NCBI GenBank assembly: GCA_035771175.1
Contig: CM069603.1
Coordinates: 20,064,286 to 20,128,285, forward strand
From: Paratinospora sagittata
Taxonomy: Eukaryota; Streptophyta; Magnoliopsida; Ranunculales; Menispermaceae
Direction of reading: 5' to 3'
DNA: 64,000 nt
Position 1 is the first letter of the stretch; each line of letters begins with the position of its first letter. This document shows, in pieces, positions 1 to 14,394 of this stretch. The notes under the pieces were generated by a model that made no database searches, had not been told where the DNA came from, and saw nothing but the letters and a program-made list of their open reading frames with translations. Both the position numbers and the translations under genes were made by a program.

Positions 1-3000
1 AAAGTGTTTATTCTTATATCAAAGTGTTTTGAGTCAATGAAATGGTTCTTTAGTGTCAAAATATTAATTTTTCAAAAATAAGGCTATCCAACAATTGGCA
101 CGTCTTAGACTAAAATCTGATATTTCTAACGAGAAAAATGTGGGCACTTCTGCTTGCTCGATTTTCTATTCCTTCACAGTTTTGCCAGGTTATCTTAATT
201 GAAATATTCTCTAGTAACACCTAGATGATTCCCATTGTCTCGCACGCCCAAAAAACTTTAGATTGAACAATGTTTTGAATTCAAATCATTTTGTAGTACT
301 CTTGCTCTTTAACCTTCAACTTCAAATTTTATAAAACACTTATTCTCTGATTTTCAAAAATACAACACGCACGATATTTGCAAGTTAGATTGAGCTTTTC
401 GAAGAGTTTTTCAAGAGAAGAAAGTAATGATTCTTGCCTTTGCAAAAAAAAGGCTTCGAATTGAACCAAAATTGCAATCTGTCTTGATGTTCAGCTAGTT
501 CTTCATTTTATCCCTTGTGTGCTAAGATTTGCAGAGGCTATCCATTGTTTAAAACTCTAAGTAAATGAAGTGGTCTCGGTAAGATAACACATCAAAAATG
601 AACACATCACCTGTTTTGCATCAAGAACCCATCAAACAATAGCTTTCGAATTCTACAAAGATCAAGCTCAAAGAACGAAGACATATCTCATGTCTAATGC
701 ATTAGTTTGATTTCTGGTGTGTAGGGTAACCCCTCGATCAATCTCAGCACTAAAACTCTGAAAATTGCAAAGTCTTCAAAATCACTTTCGGTGTACTATT
801 TCATTTTGAAAAAAATGTTTTCTGAAAGGTTTTAATCACAATTTTAATGAGTTTTGAATTATTTAAAAGTGTTTAATCTTATATCAAAGTGGTATGAGTC
901 AATGAAATGGTTCTTTAATGTCAAAATATTAATTTTTCAAAAATAAGGCTATCCAGCAATTTTCACGTCTTAGACTAAAATCTTATATTTCTAACGAGAA
1001 AAATGTGGGCACTTCTGCTTGCTCAATTTTTCTATTCCTTAACAGTTTTGCCTGGTTATCTTAATTGAAATATTCTCTAGTAACACCTAGATGATTCCCA
1101 TTGTCTCGCACGCCCAAAAAACTTTAGATTGAACAATGTTTTGAATTCAAATCATTTTGTAGTACTCTTGCTCTTTAGCATTCAACTTCAAATTTTATAA
1201 AACACTCATTCTCTGATTTTCAAAAATACAACACGCACGATATTTGCAAGTTAGATTGAGCTTTTCGAAGAGTTTTTCAAGAGAAGAAAGTAATGATTCT
1301 TGCCTTTGCAAAAAAAGGCTTCGAATTGAACCAAAATTGCAATCTGTCTTGATGTTCAGCTAGTTCTTCATTTTATCCCTTGTGTGCTAAGATTTGCGGA
1401 GGCTATCCATTGTTAAAAACTCTAAGTATATGAAGTTGTCTCGGTAAGATAACACATCAAAAAGGAACACATCACCTGTTTTACATCAAGAACACATCAA
1501 ACAATAGCATTCGAATTCTACAAAGATCAAGCTCGAAGAACGAAGACATATCTCATGTCTAATGCATTAGTTTGATTTCTGGTGTGTAGGGTAACCCCTC
1601 GATCAATCTCAGCACTAAAACTCTGAAAATTGCAAAGTCTTCCAAATCACTTTCGGTGTAGTATTTCATTTAGAAAAAAATGTTTTCTGAAAGGTTTTAA
1701 TCATAATTTTAATGAGTTTTGAATTATTTAAAAGTGTTTAATCTTATATCAAAGTGGTATGAGTCAATGAAATGGTTCTTTAGGGTCAAAATATTAATTT
1801 TTCAAAAATAAGGCTGTCCAGCAATTTTCACGTCTTAGACTAAAATCTTATATTTCTAACGAGAAAAATGTGGGCACTTCTGCTTGCTCAATTTTTCTAT
1901 TCCTTCACAGTTTTGCCTGGTTATCTTAATTGAAATATTCTCTAGTAACACCTAGATGATTCCCATTGTCTCGCACGCCCAAAAAACTTTAGATTGAACA
2001 ATGTTTTGAATTCAAATCATTTTGTAGTACTCTTGCTCTTTAACATTCAACTTCAAATTTTATAAAACACTCATTCTCTGATTTTAAAAAATACAAGACG
2101 CACGATATTTGCAAGTTAGATTGAGCTTTTCGAAGAGTTTTTCAAGAGAAGAAAGTAATGATTCTTGCCTTTGCAAAAAAAGGCTTCGAATTGAACCAAA
2201 ATTGCAATCTGTCTTGATGTTCAGCTAGTTCTTCATTTTATCCCTTGTGTGCTAAGATTTGCAGAGGCTATCCATTGTTTAAAACTCTAAGTATATGAAG
2301 TTGTCTCGGTAAGATAACACATCAAAAAGGAACACATCACCTGTTTTCATCAAGAACACATCAAACAATAGCTTTCGAATTCTACAAAGATCAAGCTCGA
2401 AGAACGAAGACATATCTCATGTCTAATGCATTTGTTTGATTTCTGGTGTGTAGGGTAACCCCTCGATCAATCTCAGCACTAAAACTCTGAAAATTGCAAA
2501 GTCTTCAAAATCACTTTCGATATAGTATTTCATTTTGAAAAAAATGTTTTCTGAAAGGTTTTAATCATAATTTTAATGAGTTTTGGATTATTTAAAAGTG
2601 TTTATTCTTATATCAAAGTGTTTTGAGTCAATGAAATGGTTCTTTAGTGTCAAAATATTAATTTTTCAAAAATAAGGCTATCCAACAATTGGCACGTCTT
2701 AGACTAAAATCTGATATTTCTAACGAGAAAAATGTGGGCACTTCTGCTTGCTCGATTTTCTATTCCTTCACAGTTTTGCCAGGTTATCTTAATTGAAATA
2801 TTCTCTAGTAACACCTAGATGATTCCCATTGTCTCGCACGCCCAAAAAACTTTAGATTGAACAATGTTTTGAATTCAAATCATTTTGTAGTACTCTTGCT
2901 CTTTAACCTTCAACTTCAAATTTTATAAAACACTTATTCTCTGATTTTCAAAAATACAACACGCACGATATTTGCAAGTTAGATTGAGCTTTTCGAAGAG

Positions 3001-5187
3001 TTTTTCAAGAGAAGAAAGTAATGATTCTTGCCTTTGCAAAAAAAAGGCTTCGAATTGAACCAAAATTGCAATCTGTCTTGATGTTCAGCTAGTTCTTCAT
3101 TTTATCCCTTGTGTGCTAAGATTTGCAGAGGCTATCCATTGTTTAAAACTCTAAGTAAATGAAGTGGTCTCGGTAAGATAACACATCAAAAATGAACACA
3201 TCACCTGTTTTGCATCAAGAACCCATCAAACAATAGCTTTCGAATTCTACAAAGATCAAGCTCAAAGAACGAAGACATATCTCATGTCTAATGCATTAGT
3301 TTGATTTCTGGTGTGTAGGGTAACCCCTCGATCAATCTCAGCACTAAAACTCTGAAAATTGCAAAGTCTTCAAAATCACTTTCGGTGTAGTATTTCATTT
3401 TGAAAAAAATGTTTTCTGAAAGGTTTTAATCATAATTTTAATGAGTTTTGAATTATTTAAAAGTGTTTAATCTTATATCAAAGTGGTATGAGTCAATGAA
3501 ATGGTTCTTTAGTGTCAAAATATTAATTTTTCAAAAATAAGGCTATCCAGCAATTTTCACGTCTTAGACTAAAATCTTATATTTCTAACGAGAAAAATGT
3601 GGGCACTTCTGCTTGCTCAATTTTTCTATTCCTTAACAGTTTTGCCTGGTTATCTTAATTGAAATATTCTCTAGTAACACCTAGATGATTCCCATTGTCT
3701 CGCACGCCCAAAAAACTTTAGATTGAACAATGTTTTGAATTCAAATCATTTTGTAGTACTCTTGCTCTTTAACATTCAACTTCAAATTTTATAAAACACT
3801 CATTCTCTGATTTTAAAAAATACAACACGCACGGTATTTGCAAGTTAGATTGAGCTTTTCGAAGAGTTTTTCAAGAGAAGAAAGTAATGATTCTTGCCTT
3901 TGCAAAAAAAGGCTTCGAATTGAACCAAAATTGCAATCTGTCTTGATGTTTAGCTAGTTCTTCATTTTATCCCTTGTGTGCTAAAATTTGCAGAGGCTAT
4001 CCATTGTTTAAAACTCTAAGTATATGAAGTTGTCTCGGTAAGATAACACATCAAAAAGGAACACATCACCTGTTTTCATCAAGAACACATCAAACAATAG
4101 CATTCGAATTCTACAAAGATCAAGCTCGAAGAACGAAGACATATCTCATGTCTAATGCATTAGTTTGATTTCTGGTGTGTAGGGTAACCCCTCGATCAAT
4201 CTCAGCACTAAAACTCTGAAAATTGCAAAGTCTTCAAAATCACTTTCGGTGTAGTATTTCATTTTGAAAAAAATGTTTTCTGAAAGGTTTTAATCATAAT
4301 TTTAATGAGTTTTGAATTATTTAAAAGTGTTTAATCTTATATCAAAGTGGTATGAGTCAATGAAATGGTTCTTTAGTGTCAAAATATTAATTTTTCAAAA
4401 ATAAGGCTATCCAGCAATTTTCACGTCTTAGACTAAAATCTTATATTTCTAACGAGAAAAATGTGGGCACTTCTGCTTGCTCAATTTTTCTATTCCTTCA
4501 CAGTTTTGCCTGGTTATCTTAATTGAAATATTCTCTAGTAACACCTAGATGATTCCCATTGTCTCGCACGCCCAAAAAACTTTAGATTGAACAATGTTTT
4601 GAATTCAAATCATTTTGTAGTACTCTTGCTCTTTAACATTCAACTTCAAATTTTATAAAACACTCATTCTCTGATTTTAAAAAATACAACACGCACGATA
4701 TTTGCAAGTTAGATTGAGCTTTTCGAAGAGTTTTTGAAGAGAAGAAAGTAATGATTCTTGCCTTTGCAAAAAAAGGCTTCGAATTGAATCAAAATTGCAA
4801 TCTGTCTTGATGTTCAGCTAGTTCTTCATTTTATCCCTTGTGTGCTAAGATTTGCAGAGGCTATCCATTGTTTAAAACTCTAAGTATATGAAGTTGTCTC
4901 GGTAAGATAACACATCAAAAAGGAACACATCACCTGTTTTCATCAAGAACACATCAAACAATAGCTTTCGAATTCTACAAAGATCAAGCTCGAAGAACGA
5001 AGACATATCTCATGTCTAATGCATTAGTTTGATTTCTGGTGTGTAGGGTAACCCCTCGATCAATCTCAGCACTAAAACTCTAAAAATTGCAAAGTCTTCA
5101 AAATAACTTTCGATATAGTATTTCATTTTTACAAAAATGTTTTCTGAAAGGTTTTAATCATAATTTTAATGAGTTTTGAATTATTTA
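1..5187. repeat. Satellite higher-order repeat, trimer x2 (~2.59 kb)
   Basis: Monomers 1-865 and 2595-3459 are almost identical and share rare variants: CTCAAAGAACG late in the monomer, ACCTTCAAC in the middle, and a GAACCCATC 3' half. The following monomers at 866 and 3460 share the uncommon TTCCTTAACAG. The third members, 1731 and 4324, are less alike. The class order A-B-B repeats, giving a three-monomer unit at 1-2594 and 2595-5187. Confidence 0.7.
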
Positions 5188-6598
5188 AAAGTGTTTAATC
5201 TTATATCAAAGTGTTTTGAGTCAATGAAATGGTTCTTTAGTGTCAAAATATTAATTTTTCAAAAATAAGGCTATCCAACAATTGGCACGTCTTAGACTAA
5301 AATCTGATATTTCTAACGAGAAAAATGTGGGCACTTCTGCTTGCTGGATTTTCTATTCCTTCACAGTTTTGCCAGGTTATCTTAATTGAAATATTCTCTA
5401 GTAACACCTAGATGATTCCCATTGTCTCGCACGCCCAAAAAACTTTAGATTGAACAATGTTTTGAATTCAAATCATTTTGTAGTACTCTTGCTCTTTAAC
5501 ATTCAACTTCAAATTTTATAAAACACTCATTCTCTGATTTTAAAAAATACAACACGCACGATATTTGCAAGTTAGATTGAGCTTTTCGAAGAGTTTTTCA
5601 AGAGAAGAAAGTAATGATTCTTGCCTTTGCAAAAAAAGGCTTCGAATTGAACCAAAATTGCAATCTGTCTTGATGTTCAGCTAGTTCTTCATTTTATCCC
5701 TTGTGTGCTAAGATTTGCAGAGGCTATCCATTGTTTAAAACTCTAAGTATATGAAGTTGTCTCGGTAAGATAACACATCAAAAAGGAACACATCACCTGT
5801 TTTACATCAAGAACACATCAAACAATAGCATTCGAATTCTACAAAGATCAAGCTCGAAGAACGAAGACATATCTCATGTCTAATGCATTAGTTTGATTTC
5901 TGGTGTGTAGGGTAACCCCTCGATCAATCTCAGCACTAAAACTCTGAAAATTGCAAAGTCCTCAAAATCACTTTCGGTGTAGTATTTCATTTTGAAAAAA
6001 ATGTTTTCTGAAAGGTTTTAATCATAATTTTAATGAGTTTTGAATTATTTAAAAGTGTTTAATCTTATATCAAAGTGTTTTGAGTCAATGAAATGGTTCT
6101 TTAGTGTCAAAATATTAATTTTTCAAAAATAAGGCTATCCAGCAATTTTCACGTTTTAGACTAAAATCTTATATTTCTAACGAGAAAAATGTGGGCACTT
6201 CTGCTTGCTAAATTTTTCTATTCCGTCACAGTTTTGCCTGGTTATCTTAATTGAAATATTCTCTAGTAACACCTAGATGATTCCCATTGTCTCGCACGCC
6301 CAAAAAACTTTAGATTGAGCAATGTTTTGCATTCAAATCATTTTGTAGTACTCTTTCTCTTTAACATTCAACTTCAAATTTTATAAAACACTCATTCTCT
6401 GATTTTAAAAAATACAACACGCACGATATTTGCAAGTTAGATTGAGCTTTTCGAAGAGTTTTTCAAGAGAAGAAAGTAATGATTCTTGCCTTTGCAAAAG
6501 AAGGATTCGAATTGAATCAAAATTGCAATCTGTCTTGATGTTCAGCTAGTTCTTCATTTTATCCCTTGTGTGCTAAGATTTGCAGAGGCTATCCATTG

Positions 6599-7162
6599 TT
6601 TAAAACTCTAAGTATATGAAGTTCTCTCGGTAAGATAACACATCAAAAAGGAACACATCACCTGTTTTCATCAAGAACACATCAAACAATAGCTTTCGAA
6701 TTCTACAAAGATCAAGCTCGAAGAACGAAGACATATCTCATGTCTAATGCATTAGTTTGATTTCTGGTGTGTAGGGTAACCCCTCGATCAATCTCAGCAC
6801 TAAAACTCTGAAAATTGCAAAGTCTTCAAAATCACTTTCGATATAGTATTTCATTTTGAAAAAAATGTTTTCTGAAAGGTTTTAAAACTCTAAGTATATG
6901 AAGTTGTCTCGGTAAGATAACACATCAAAAAGGAACACATCACCTGTTTTACATCAAGAACACATCAAACAATAGCATTCGAATTCTACAAAGATCAAGC
7001 TCGAAGAACGAAGACATATCTCATGTCTAATGCATTAGTTTGATTTCTGGTGTGTAGGGTAACCCCTCGATCAATCTCAGCACTAAAACTCTGAAAATTG
7101 CAAAGTCTTCAAAATCACTTTCGGTGTAGTATTTCATTTTGAAAAAAATGTTTTCTGAAAGG
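6599..7162. repeat. 282-bp internal tandem duplication inside a satellite monomer
   Basis: The monomer starting at 6052 runs normally to GAAAGGTTTTAA near 6884, then jumps back to TTTAAAACTCTAAG, a sequence normally about 282 bp upstream (first copy at 6599, second at 6881). The segment is thus duplicated in tandem and the monomer lengthened from 864 to 1147 bp. The junction shares TTTAA with both parents, consistent with microhomology-mediated or slipped recombination. Confidence 0.9.
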
Positions 7163-8610
7163 TTTTAATCATAATTTTAATGAGTTTTGAATTATTTAAA
7201 AGTGTTTAATCTTATATCAAAGTGGTATGAGTCAATGAAATGGTTCTTTAGCGTCAAAATATTAATTTTTCAAAAATAAGGCTATCCAGCAATTTTCACG
7301 TCTTAGACTAAAATCTTATATTTCTAACGAGAAAAATGTGGGCACTTCTGCTTGCTCAATTTTTCTATTCCTTCACAGTTTTGCCTGGTTATCTTAATTG
7401 AAATATTCTCTAGTAACACCTAGATGATTCCCATTGTCTCGCACGCCCAAAAAACTTTAGATTGAACAATGTTTTGAATTCAAATCATTTTGTAGTACTC
7501 TTGCTCTTTAACATTCAACTTCAAATTTTATAAAACACTCATTCTCTGATTTTAAAAAATACAACACGCACGATATTTGCAAGTTAGATTGAGCTTTTCG
7601 AAGAGTTTTTGAAGAGAAGAAAGTAATGATTCTTGCCTTTGCAAAAAAAGGCTTCGAATTGAATCAAAATTGCAATCTGTCTTGATGTTCAGCTAGTTCT
7701 TCATTTTATCCCTTGTGTGCTAAGATTTGCAGAGGCTATCCATTGTTTAAAACTCTAAGTATATGAAGTTGTCTCGGTAAGATAACACATCAAAAAGGAA
7801 CACATCACCTGTTTTACATCAAGAACACATCAAACAATAGCATTCGAATTCTACAAAGATCAAGCTCGAAGAACGAAGACATATCTCATGTCTAATGCAT
7901 TAGTTTGATTTCTGGTGTGTAGGGTAACCCCTCGATCAATCTCAGCACTAAAACTCTGAAAATTGCAAAGTCTTCAAAATCACTTTCGGTGTAGTATTTC
8001 ATTTTGAAAAAAATGTTTTCTGAAAGGTTTTAATCATAATTTTAATGAGTTTTGAATTATTTAAAAGTGTTTAATCCTCTATCAAAGTGTTTTGAGTCAA
8101 TGAAATGGTTCTTTAGTGTCAAAATATTAATTTTTCAAAAATAAGGCTATCCAGCAATTTTCACGTTTTAGACTAAAATCTTATATTTCTAACGAGAAAA
8201 ATGTGGGCACTTCTGCTTGCTAAATTTTTCTATTCCGTCACAGTTTTGCCTGGTTATCTTAATTGAAATATTCTCTAGTAACACCTAGATGATTCCCATT
8301 GTCTCGCACGCCCAAAAAACTTTAGATTGAACAATGTTTTGCATTCAAATCAATTTGTAGTACTCTTTCTCTTTAACATTCAACTTCAAATTTTATAAAA
8401 CACTCATTCTCTGATTTTAAAAAATACAACACGCACGATATTTGCAAGTTAGATTGAGCTTTTCGAAGAGTTTTTCAAGAGAAGAAAGTAATGATTCTTG
8501 CCTTTGCAAAAGAAGGATTCGAATTGAATCAAAATTGCAATCTGTCTTGATGTTCAGCTAGTTCTTCATTTTATCCCTTGTGTGCTAAGATTTGCAGAGG
8601 CTATCCATTG

Positions 8611-9174
8611 TTTAAAACTCTAAGTATATGAAGTTGTCTCGGTAAGATAACACATAAAAAAGGAACACATCACCTGTTTTCATCAAGAACACATCAAACA
8701 ATAGCTTTCGAATTCTACAAAGATCAAGCTCGAAGAACGAAGACATATCTCATGTCTAATGCATTAGTTTGATTTCTGGTGTGTAGGGTAACCCCTCGAT
8801 CAATCTCAGCACTAAAACTCTGAAAATTGCAAAGTCTTCAAAATCACTTTCGATATAGTATTTCATTTTGAAAAAAATGTTTTCTGAAAGGTTTTAAAAC
8901 TCTAAGTATATGAAGTTGTCTCGGTAAGATAACACATCAAAAAGGAACACATCACCTGTTTTACATCAAGAACACATCAAACAATAGCATTCGAATTCTA
9001 CAAAGATCAAGCTCGAAGAACGAAGACATATCTCATGTCTAATGCATTAGTTTGATTTCTGGTGTGTAGGGTAACCCCTCGATCAATCTCAGCACTAAAA
9101 CTCTGAAAATTGCAAAGTCTTCAAAATCACTTTCGGTGTAGTATTTCATTTTGAAAAAAATGTTTTCTGAAAGG
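8611..9174. repeat. 282-bp internal tandem duplication, second occurrence
   Basis: This has the same junction as the one near 6881, here with TTTAAAAC at 8611 and again at 8893. The identical breakpoint and shared flanking variants show it is a copy of the same event, not an independent one. Confidence 0.9.
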
Positions 9175-12100
9175 TTTTAATCATAATTTTAATGAGTTTT
9201 GAATTATTTAAAAGTGTTTAATCTTATATCAAAGTGGTATGAGTCAATGAAATGGTTCTTTAGCGTCAAAATATTAATTTTTCAAAAATAAGGCTATCCA
9301 GCAATTTTCACGTCTTAGACTAAAATCTTATATTTCTAACGAGAAAAATGTGGGCACTTCTGCTTGCTCAATTTTTCTATTCCTTCACAGTTTTGCCTGG
9401 TTATCTTAATTGAAATATTCTCTAGTAACACCTAGATGATTCCCATTGTCTCGCACGCCCAAAAAACTTTAGATTGAACAATGTTTTGAATTCAAATCAT
9501 TTTGTAGTACTCTTGCTCTTTAACATTCAACTTCAAATTTTATAAAACACTCATTCTCTGATTTTAAAAAATACAACACGCACGATATTTGCAAGTTAGA
9601 TTGAGCTTTTCGAAGAGTTTTTCAAGAGAAGAAAGTAATGATTCTTGCCTTTGCAAAAAAAGGCTTCGAATTGAATCAAAATTGCAATCTGTCTTGATGT
9701 TCAGCTAGTTCTTCATTTTATCCCTTGTGTGCTAAGATTTGCAGAGGCTATCCATTGTTTAAAACTCTAAGTATATGAAGTTGTCTCGGTAAGATAACAC
9801 ATCAAAAAGGAACACATCACCTGTTTTCATCAAGAACACATCAAACAATAGCTTTCGAATTCTACAAAGATCAAGCTCGAAGAACGAAGACATATCTCAT
9901 GTCTAATGCATTAGTTTGATTTCTGGTGTGTAGGGTAACCCCTCGATCAATCTCAGCACTAAAACTCTGAAAATTGCAAAGTCTTCAAAATAACTTTCGA
10001 TATAGTATTTCATTTTTACAAAAATGTTTTCTGAAAGGTTTTAATCATAATTTTAATGAGTTTTGAATTATTTAAAAGTGTTTATTCTTATATCAAAGTG
10101 TTTTGAGTCAATGAAATGGTTCTTTAGTGTCAAAATATTAATTTTTCAAAAATAAGGCTATCCAACAATTGGCACGTCTTAGACTAAAATCTGATATTTC
10201 TAACGAGAAAAATGTGGGCACTTCTGCTTGCTCGATTTTCTATTCCTTCACAGTTTTGCCAGGTTATCTTAATTGAAATATTCTCTAGTAACACCTAAAT
10301 GATTCCCATTGTCTCGCACGCCCAAAAAACTTTAGATTGAACAATGTTTTGAATTCAAATCATTTTGTAGTACTCTTGCTCTTTAACATTCAACTTCAAA
10401 TTTTATAAAACACTCATTCTCTGATTTTAAAAAATACAACACGCACGATATTTGCAAGTTAGATTGAGCTTTTCGAAGAGTTTTTCAAGAGAAGAAAGTA
10501 ATGATTCTTGCCTTTGCAAAAAAAGGCTTCGAATTGAACCAAAATTGCAATCTGTCTTGATGTTCAGCTAGTTCTTCATTTTATCCCTTGTGTGCTAAGA
10601 TTTGCAGAGGCTATCCACTGTTTAAAACCCTAAGTATATGAAGTTGTCTCGGTAAGATAACACATCAAAAAGGAACACATCACCTGTTTTACATCAAGAA
10701 CACATCAAACAATAGCATTCGAATTCTACAAAGATCAAGCTCGAAGAACGAAGACATATCTCATGTCTAATGCATTAGTTTGATTTCTGGTGTGTAGGGT
10801 AACCCCTCGATCAATCTCAGCACTAAAACTCTGAAAATTGCAAAGTCTTCAAAATCACTTTCGGTGTAGTATTTCATTTTGAAAAAAATGTTTTCTGAAA
10901 GGTTTTAATCATAATTTTAATGAGTTTTGAATTATTTAAAAGTGTTTAATCTTATATCAATGTGGTATGAGTCAATGAAATGGTTCTTTAGCGTCAAAAT
11001 ATTAATTTTTCAAAAATAAGGCTATCCAGCAATTTTCACGTCTTAGACTAAAATCTTATATTTCTAACGAGAAAAATGTGGGCACTTCTGCTTGCTCAAT
11101 TTTTCTATTCCTTCACAGTTTTGCCTGGTTATCTTAATTGAAATATTCTCTAGTAACACCTAGATGATTCCCATTGTCTCGCACGCCCAAAAAACTTTAG
11201 ATTGAACATTGTTTTCAATTCAAATCATTTTGTTATACTCTTGCTCTTTAACATTCAACTTCAAATTTTATAAAACACTCATTCTCTGATTTTAAAAAAT
11301 ACAACACGCACGATATTTGCAAGTTAGATTGAGCTTTTCGAAGAGTTTTTCAAGAAAAGAAAGTAATGATTCTTGCCTTTGCAAAAAAAGGCTTCGAATT
11401 GAATCAAAATTGCAATCTGTCTTGATGTTCAGCTAGTTCTTCATTTTATCCCTTGTGTGCTAAGATTTGCAGAGGCTATCCATTGTTTAAAACTCTAAGT
11501 ATATGAAGTTGTCTCGGTAAGATAACACATCAAAAAGGAACACATCACCTGTTTTCATCAAGAACACATCAAACAATAGCTTTCGAATTCTACAAAGATC
11601 AAGCTCGAAGAACGAAGACATATCTCATGTCTAATGCATTAGTTTGATTTCTGGTGTGTAGGGTAACCCCTCGATCAATCTCAGCACTAAAACTCTGAAA
11701 ATTGCAAAGTCTTCAAAATAACTTTCGATATAGTATTTCATTTTTACAAAAATGTTTTCTGAAAGGTTTTAATAATAATTTTAATGAGATTTGAATTATT
11801 TAAAAGTGTTTATTCTTATATCAAAGTGTTTTGATTCAATGAAATGGTTCTTTAGTGTCAAAATATTAATTTTTCAAAAATAAGTTTATCCAACAATTGG
11901 CACGTCTTAGACTAAAATCTGATATTTGTAACGAGAAAAATGTGGGCACTTCTGCTTGCTCGATTTTCTATTCCTTCACAGTTTTGCCAGGTTATCTTAA
12001 TTGAAATATTCTCTAGTAACACCTAGATGATTCCCATTGTCTCGCACGCCCAAAAAACTTTAGATTGAACAATGTTTTGAATTCAAATCATTTTGTAGTA

Positions 12101-14394
12101 CTCTTGCTCTTTAACATTCAACTTCAAATTTTATAAAACACTCATTCTCTGATTTTAAAAAATACAACACGCCCGATATTTGCAAGTTAGATTGAGCTTT
12201 CCGAAGAGTTTTTCAAGAGAAGAAAGTAATGATTCTTGCCTTTGCAAAAAAAAGGCTTCGAATTGAACCAAAATTGCAATCTGTCTTGATGTTCAGCTAG
12301 TTCTTCATTTTATCCCTTGTGTGCTAAGATTTGCAGAGGCTATCCATTGTTTAAAACTCTAAGTAAATGAAGTGGTCTCGGTAAGATAACACATCAAAAA
12401 TGAACACATCACCTGTTTTGCATCAAGAACCCATCAAACAATAGCTTTCGAATTCTACAAAGATCAAGCTCGAAGAACGAAGACATATCTCATGTCTAAT
12501 GCATTAGTTTGATTTCTGGTGTGTAGGGTAACCCCTCGATCAATCTCAGCACTAAAACTCTGAAAATTGCAAAGTCTTCAAAATCACTTTCGGTGTAGTA
12601 TTTCATTTTGAAAAAAATGTTTTCTGAAAGGTTTTAATCATAATTTTAATGAGTTTTGAATTATTTAAAAGTGTTTAATCTTATATCAAAGTGGTATGAG
12701 TCAATGAAATGGTTCTTTAGGGTCAAAATATTAATTTTTCAAAAATAAGGCTATCCAGCAATTTTCACGTCTTAGACTAAAATCTTATATTTCTAACGAG
12801 AAAAATGTGGGCACTTCTGCTTGCTCAATTTTTCTATTCCTTCACAGTTTTGCCTGGTTATCTTAATTGAAATATTCTCTAGTAACACCTAGATGATTCC
12901 CATTGTCTCGCACGCCCAAAAAACTTTAGATTGAACAATGTTTTGAATTCAAATCATTTTGTAGTACTCTTGCTCTTTAACATTCAACTTCAAATTTTAT
13001 AAAACACTCATTCTCTGATTTTAAAAAATACAACACGCACGATATTTGCAAGTTAGATTGAGCTTTTCGAAGAGTTTTTCAAGAGAAGAAAGTAATGATT
13101 CTTGCCTTTGCAAAAAAAGGATTCGAATTGAATCAAAATTGCAATCTGTCTTGATGTTCAGCTAGTTCTTCATTTTATCCCTTGTGTTCTAAGATTTGCA
13201 GAGGCTATCCATTGTTTAAAACTCTAAGTATATGAAGTTGTCTCGGTAAGATAACACATCAAAAAGGAACACATCACCTGTTTTCATCAAGAACACATCA
13301 AACAATAGCTTTCGAATTCTACAAAGATCAAGCTCGAAGAACGAAGACATAACTCATGTCTAATGCATTAGTTTGATTTCTGGTGTGTAGGGTAACCCCT
13401 CGATCAATCTCAGCACTAAAACTCTGAAAATTGCAAAGTCTTCAAAATCACTTTCGATATAGTATTTCATTTTGAAAAAAATGTTTTCTGAAAGGTTTTA
13501 ATCATAATTTTAATGAGTTTTGAATTATTTAAAAGTGTTTATTCTTATATCAAAGTGTTTTGAGTCAATGAAATGGTTCTTTAGTGTCAAAATATTAATT
13601 TTTCAAAAATAAGGCTATCCAACAATTGGCACGTCTTAGACTAAAATCTGATATTTCTAACGAGAAAAATGTGGGCACTTCTGCTTGCTCGATTTTCTAT
13701 TCCTTCACAGTTTTGCCAGGTTATCTTAATTGAAATATTCTCTAGTAACACCTAGATGATTCCCATTGTCTCGCACGCCCAAAAAACTTTAGATTGAACA
13801 ATGTTTTGAATTCAAATCATTTTGTAGTACTCTTGCTCTTTAACCTTCAACTTCAAATTTTATAAAACACTCATTCTCTGATTTTAAAAAATACAACACG
13901 CACGATATTTGCAAGTTAGATTGAGCTTTTCGAAGAGTTTTTCAAGAGAAGAAAGTAATGATTCTTGCCTTTGCAAAAAAAGGATTCGAATTGAATCAAA
14001 ATTGCAATCTGTCTTGATGTTCAGCTAGTTCTTCATTTTATCCCTTGTGTGCTAAGATTTGCAGAGGCTATCCATTGTTTAAAACTCTAAGTATATGAAG
14101 TTGTCTCGGTAAGATAACACATCAAAAAGGAACACATCACCTGTTTTCATCAAGAACACATCAAACAATAGCTTTCGAATTCTACAAAGATCAAGCTCGA
14201 AGAACGAAGACATATCTCATGTCTAATGCATTAGTTTGATTTCTGGTGTGTAGGGTAACCCCTCGATCAATCTCAGCACTAAAACTCTGAAAATTGCAAA
14301 GTCTTCAAAATAACTTTCGATATAGTATTTCATTTTTACAAAAATGTTTTCTGAAAGGTTTTAATCATAATTTTAATGAGTTTTGAATTATTTA

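Larger units (their letters stand above)
6052..10074. repeat. Satellite higher-order repeat with chimeric monomer, x2 (~2.01 kb)
   Basis: Units 6052-8063 and 8064-10074 each hold one 1147-bp chimeric monomer followed by one normal monomer. The chimeric copies share CACGTTTTAGAC, GCTAAATTTTT, TTCCGTCACAG, TTTTGCATTC and GCAAAAGAAGGATTCG. The normal monomers at 7199 and 9211 share TTAGCGTCAAAA. The rare internal rearrangement therefore arose once and was copied as part of a two-monomer unit. Confidence 0.85.
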
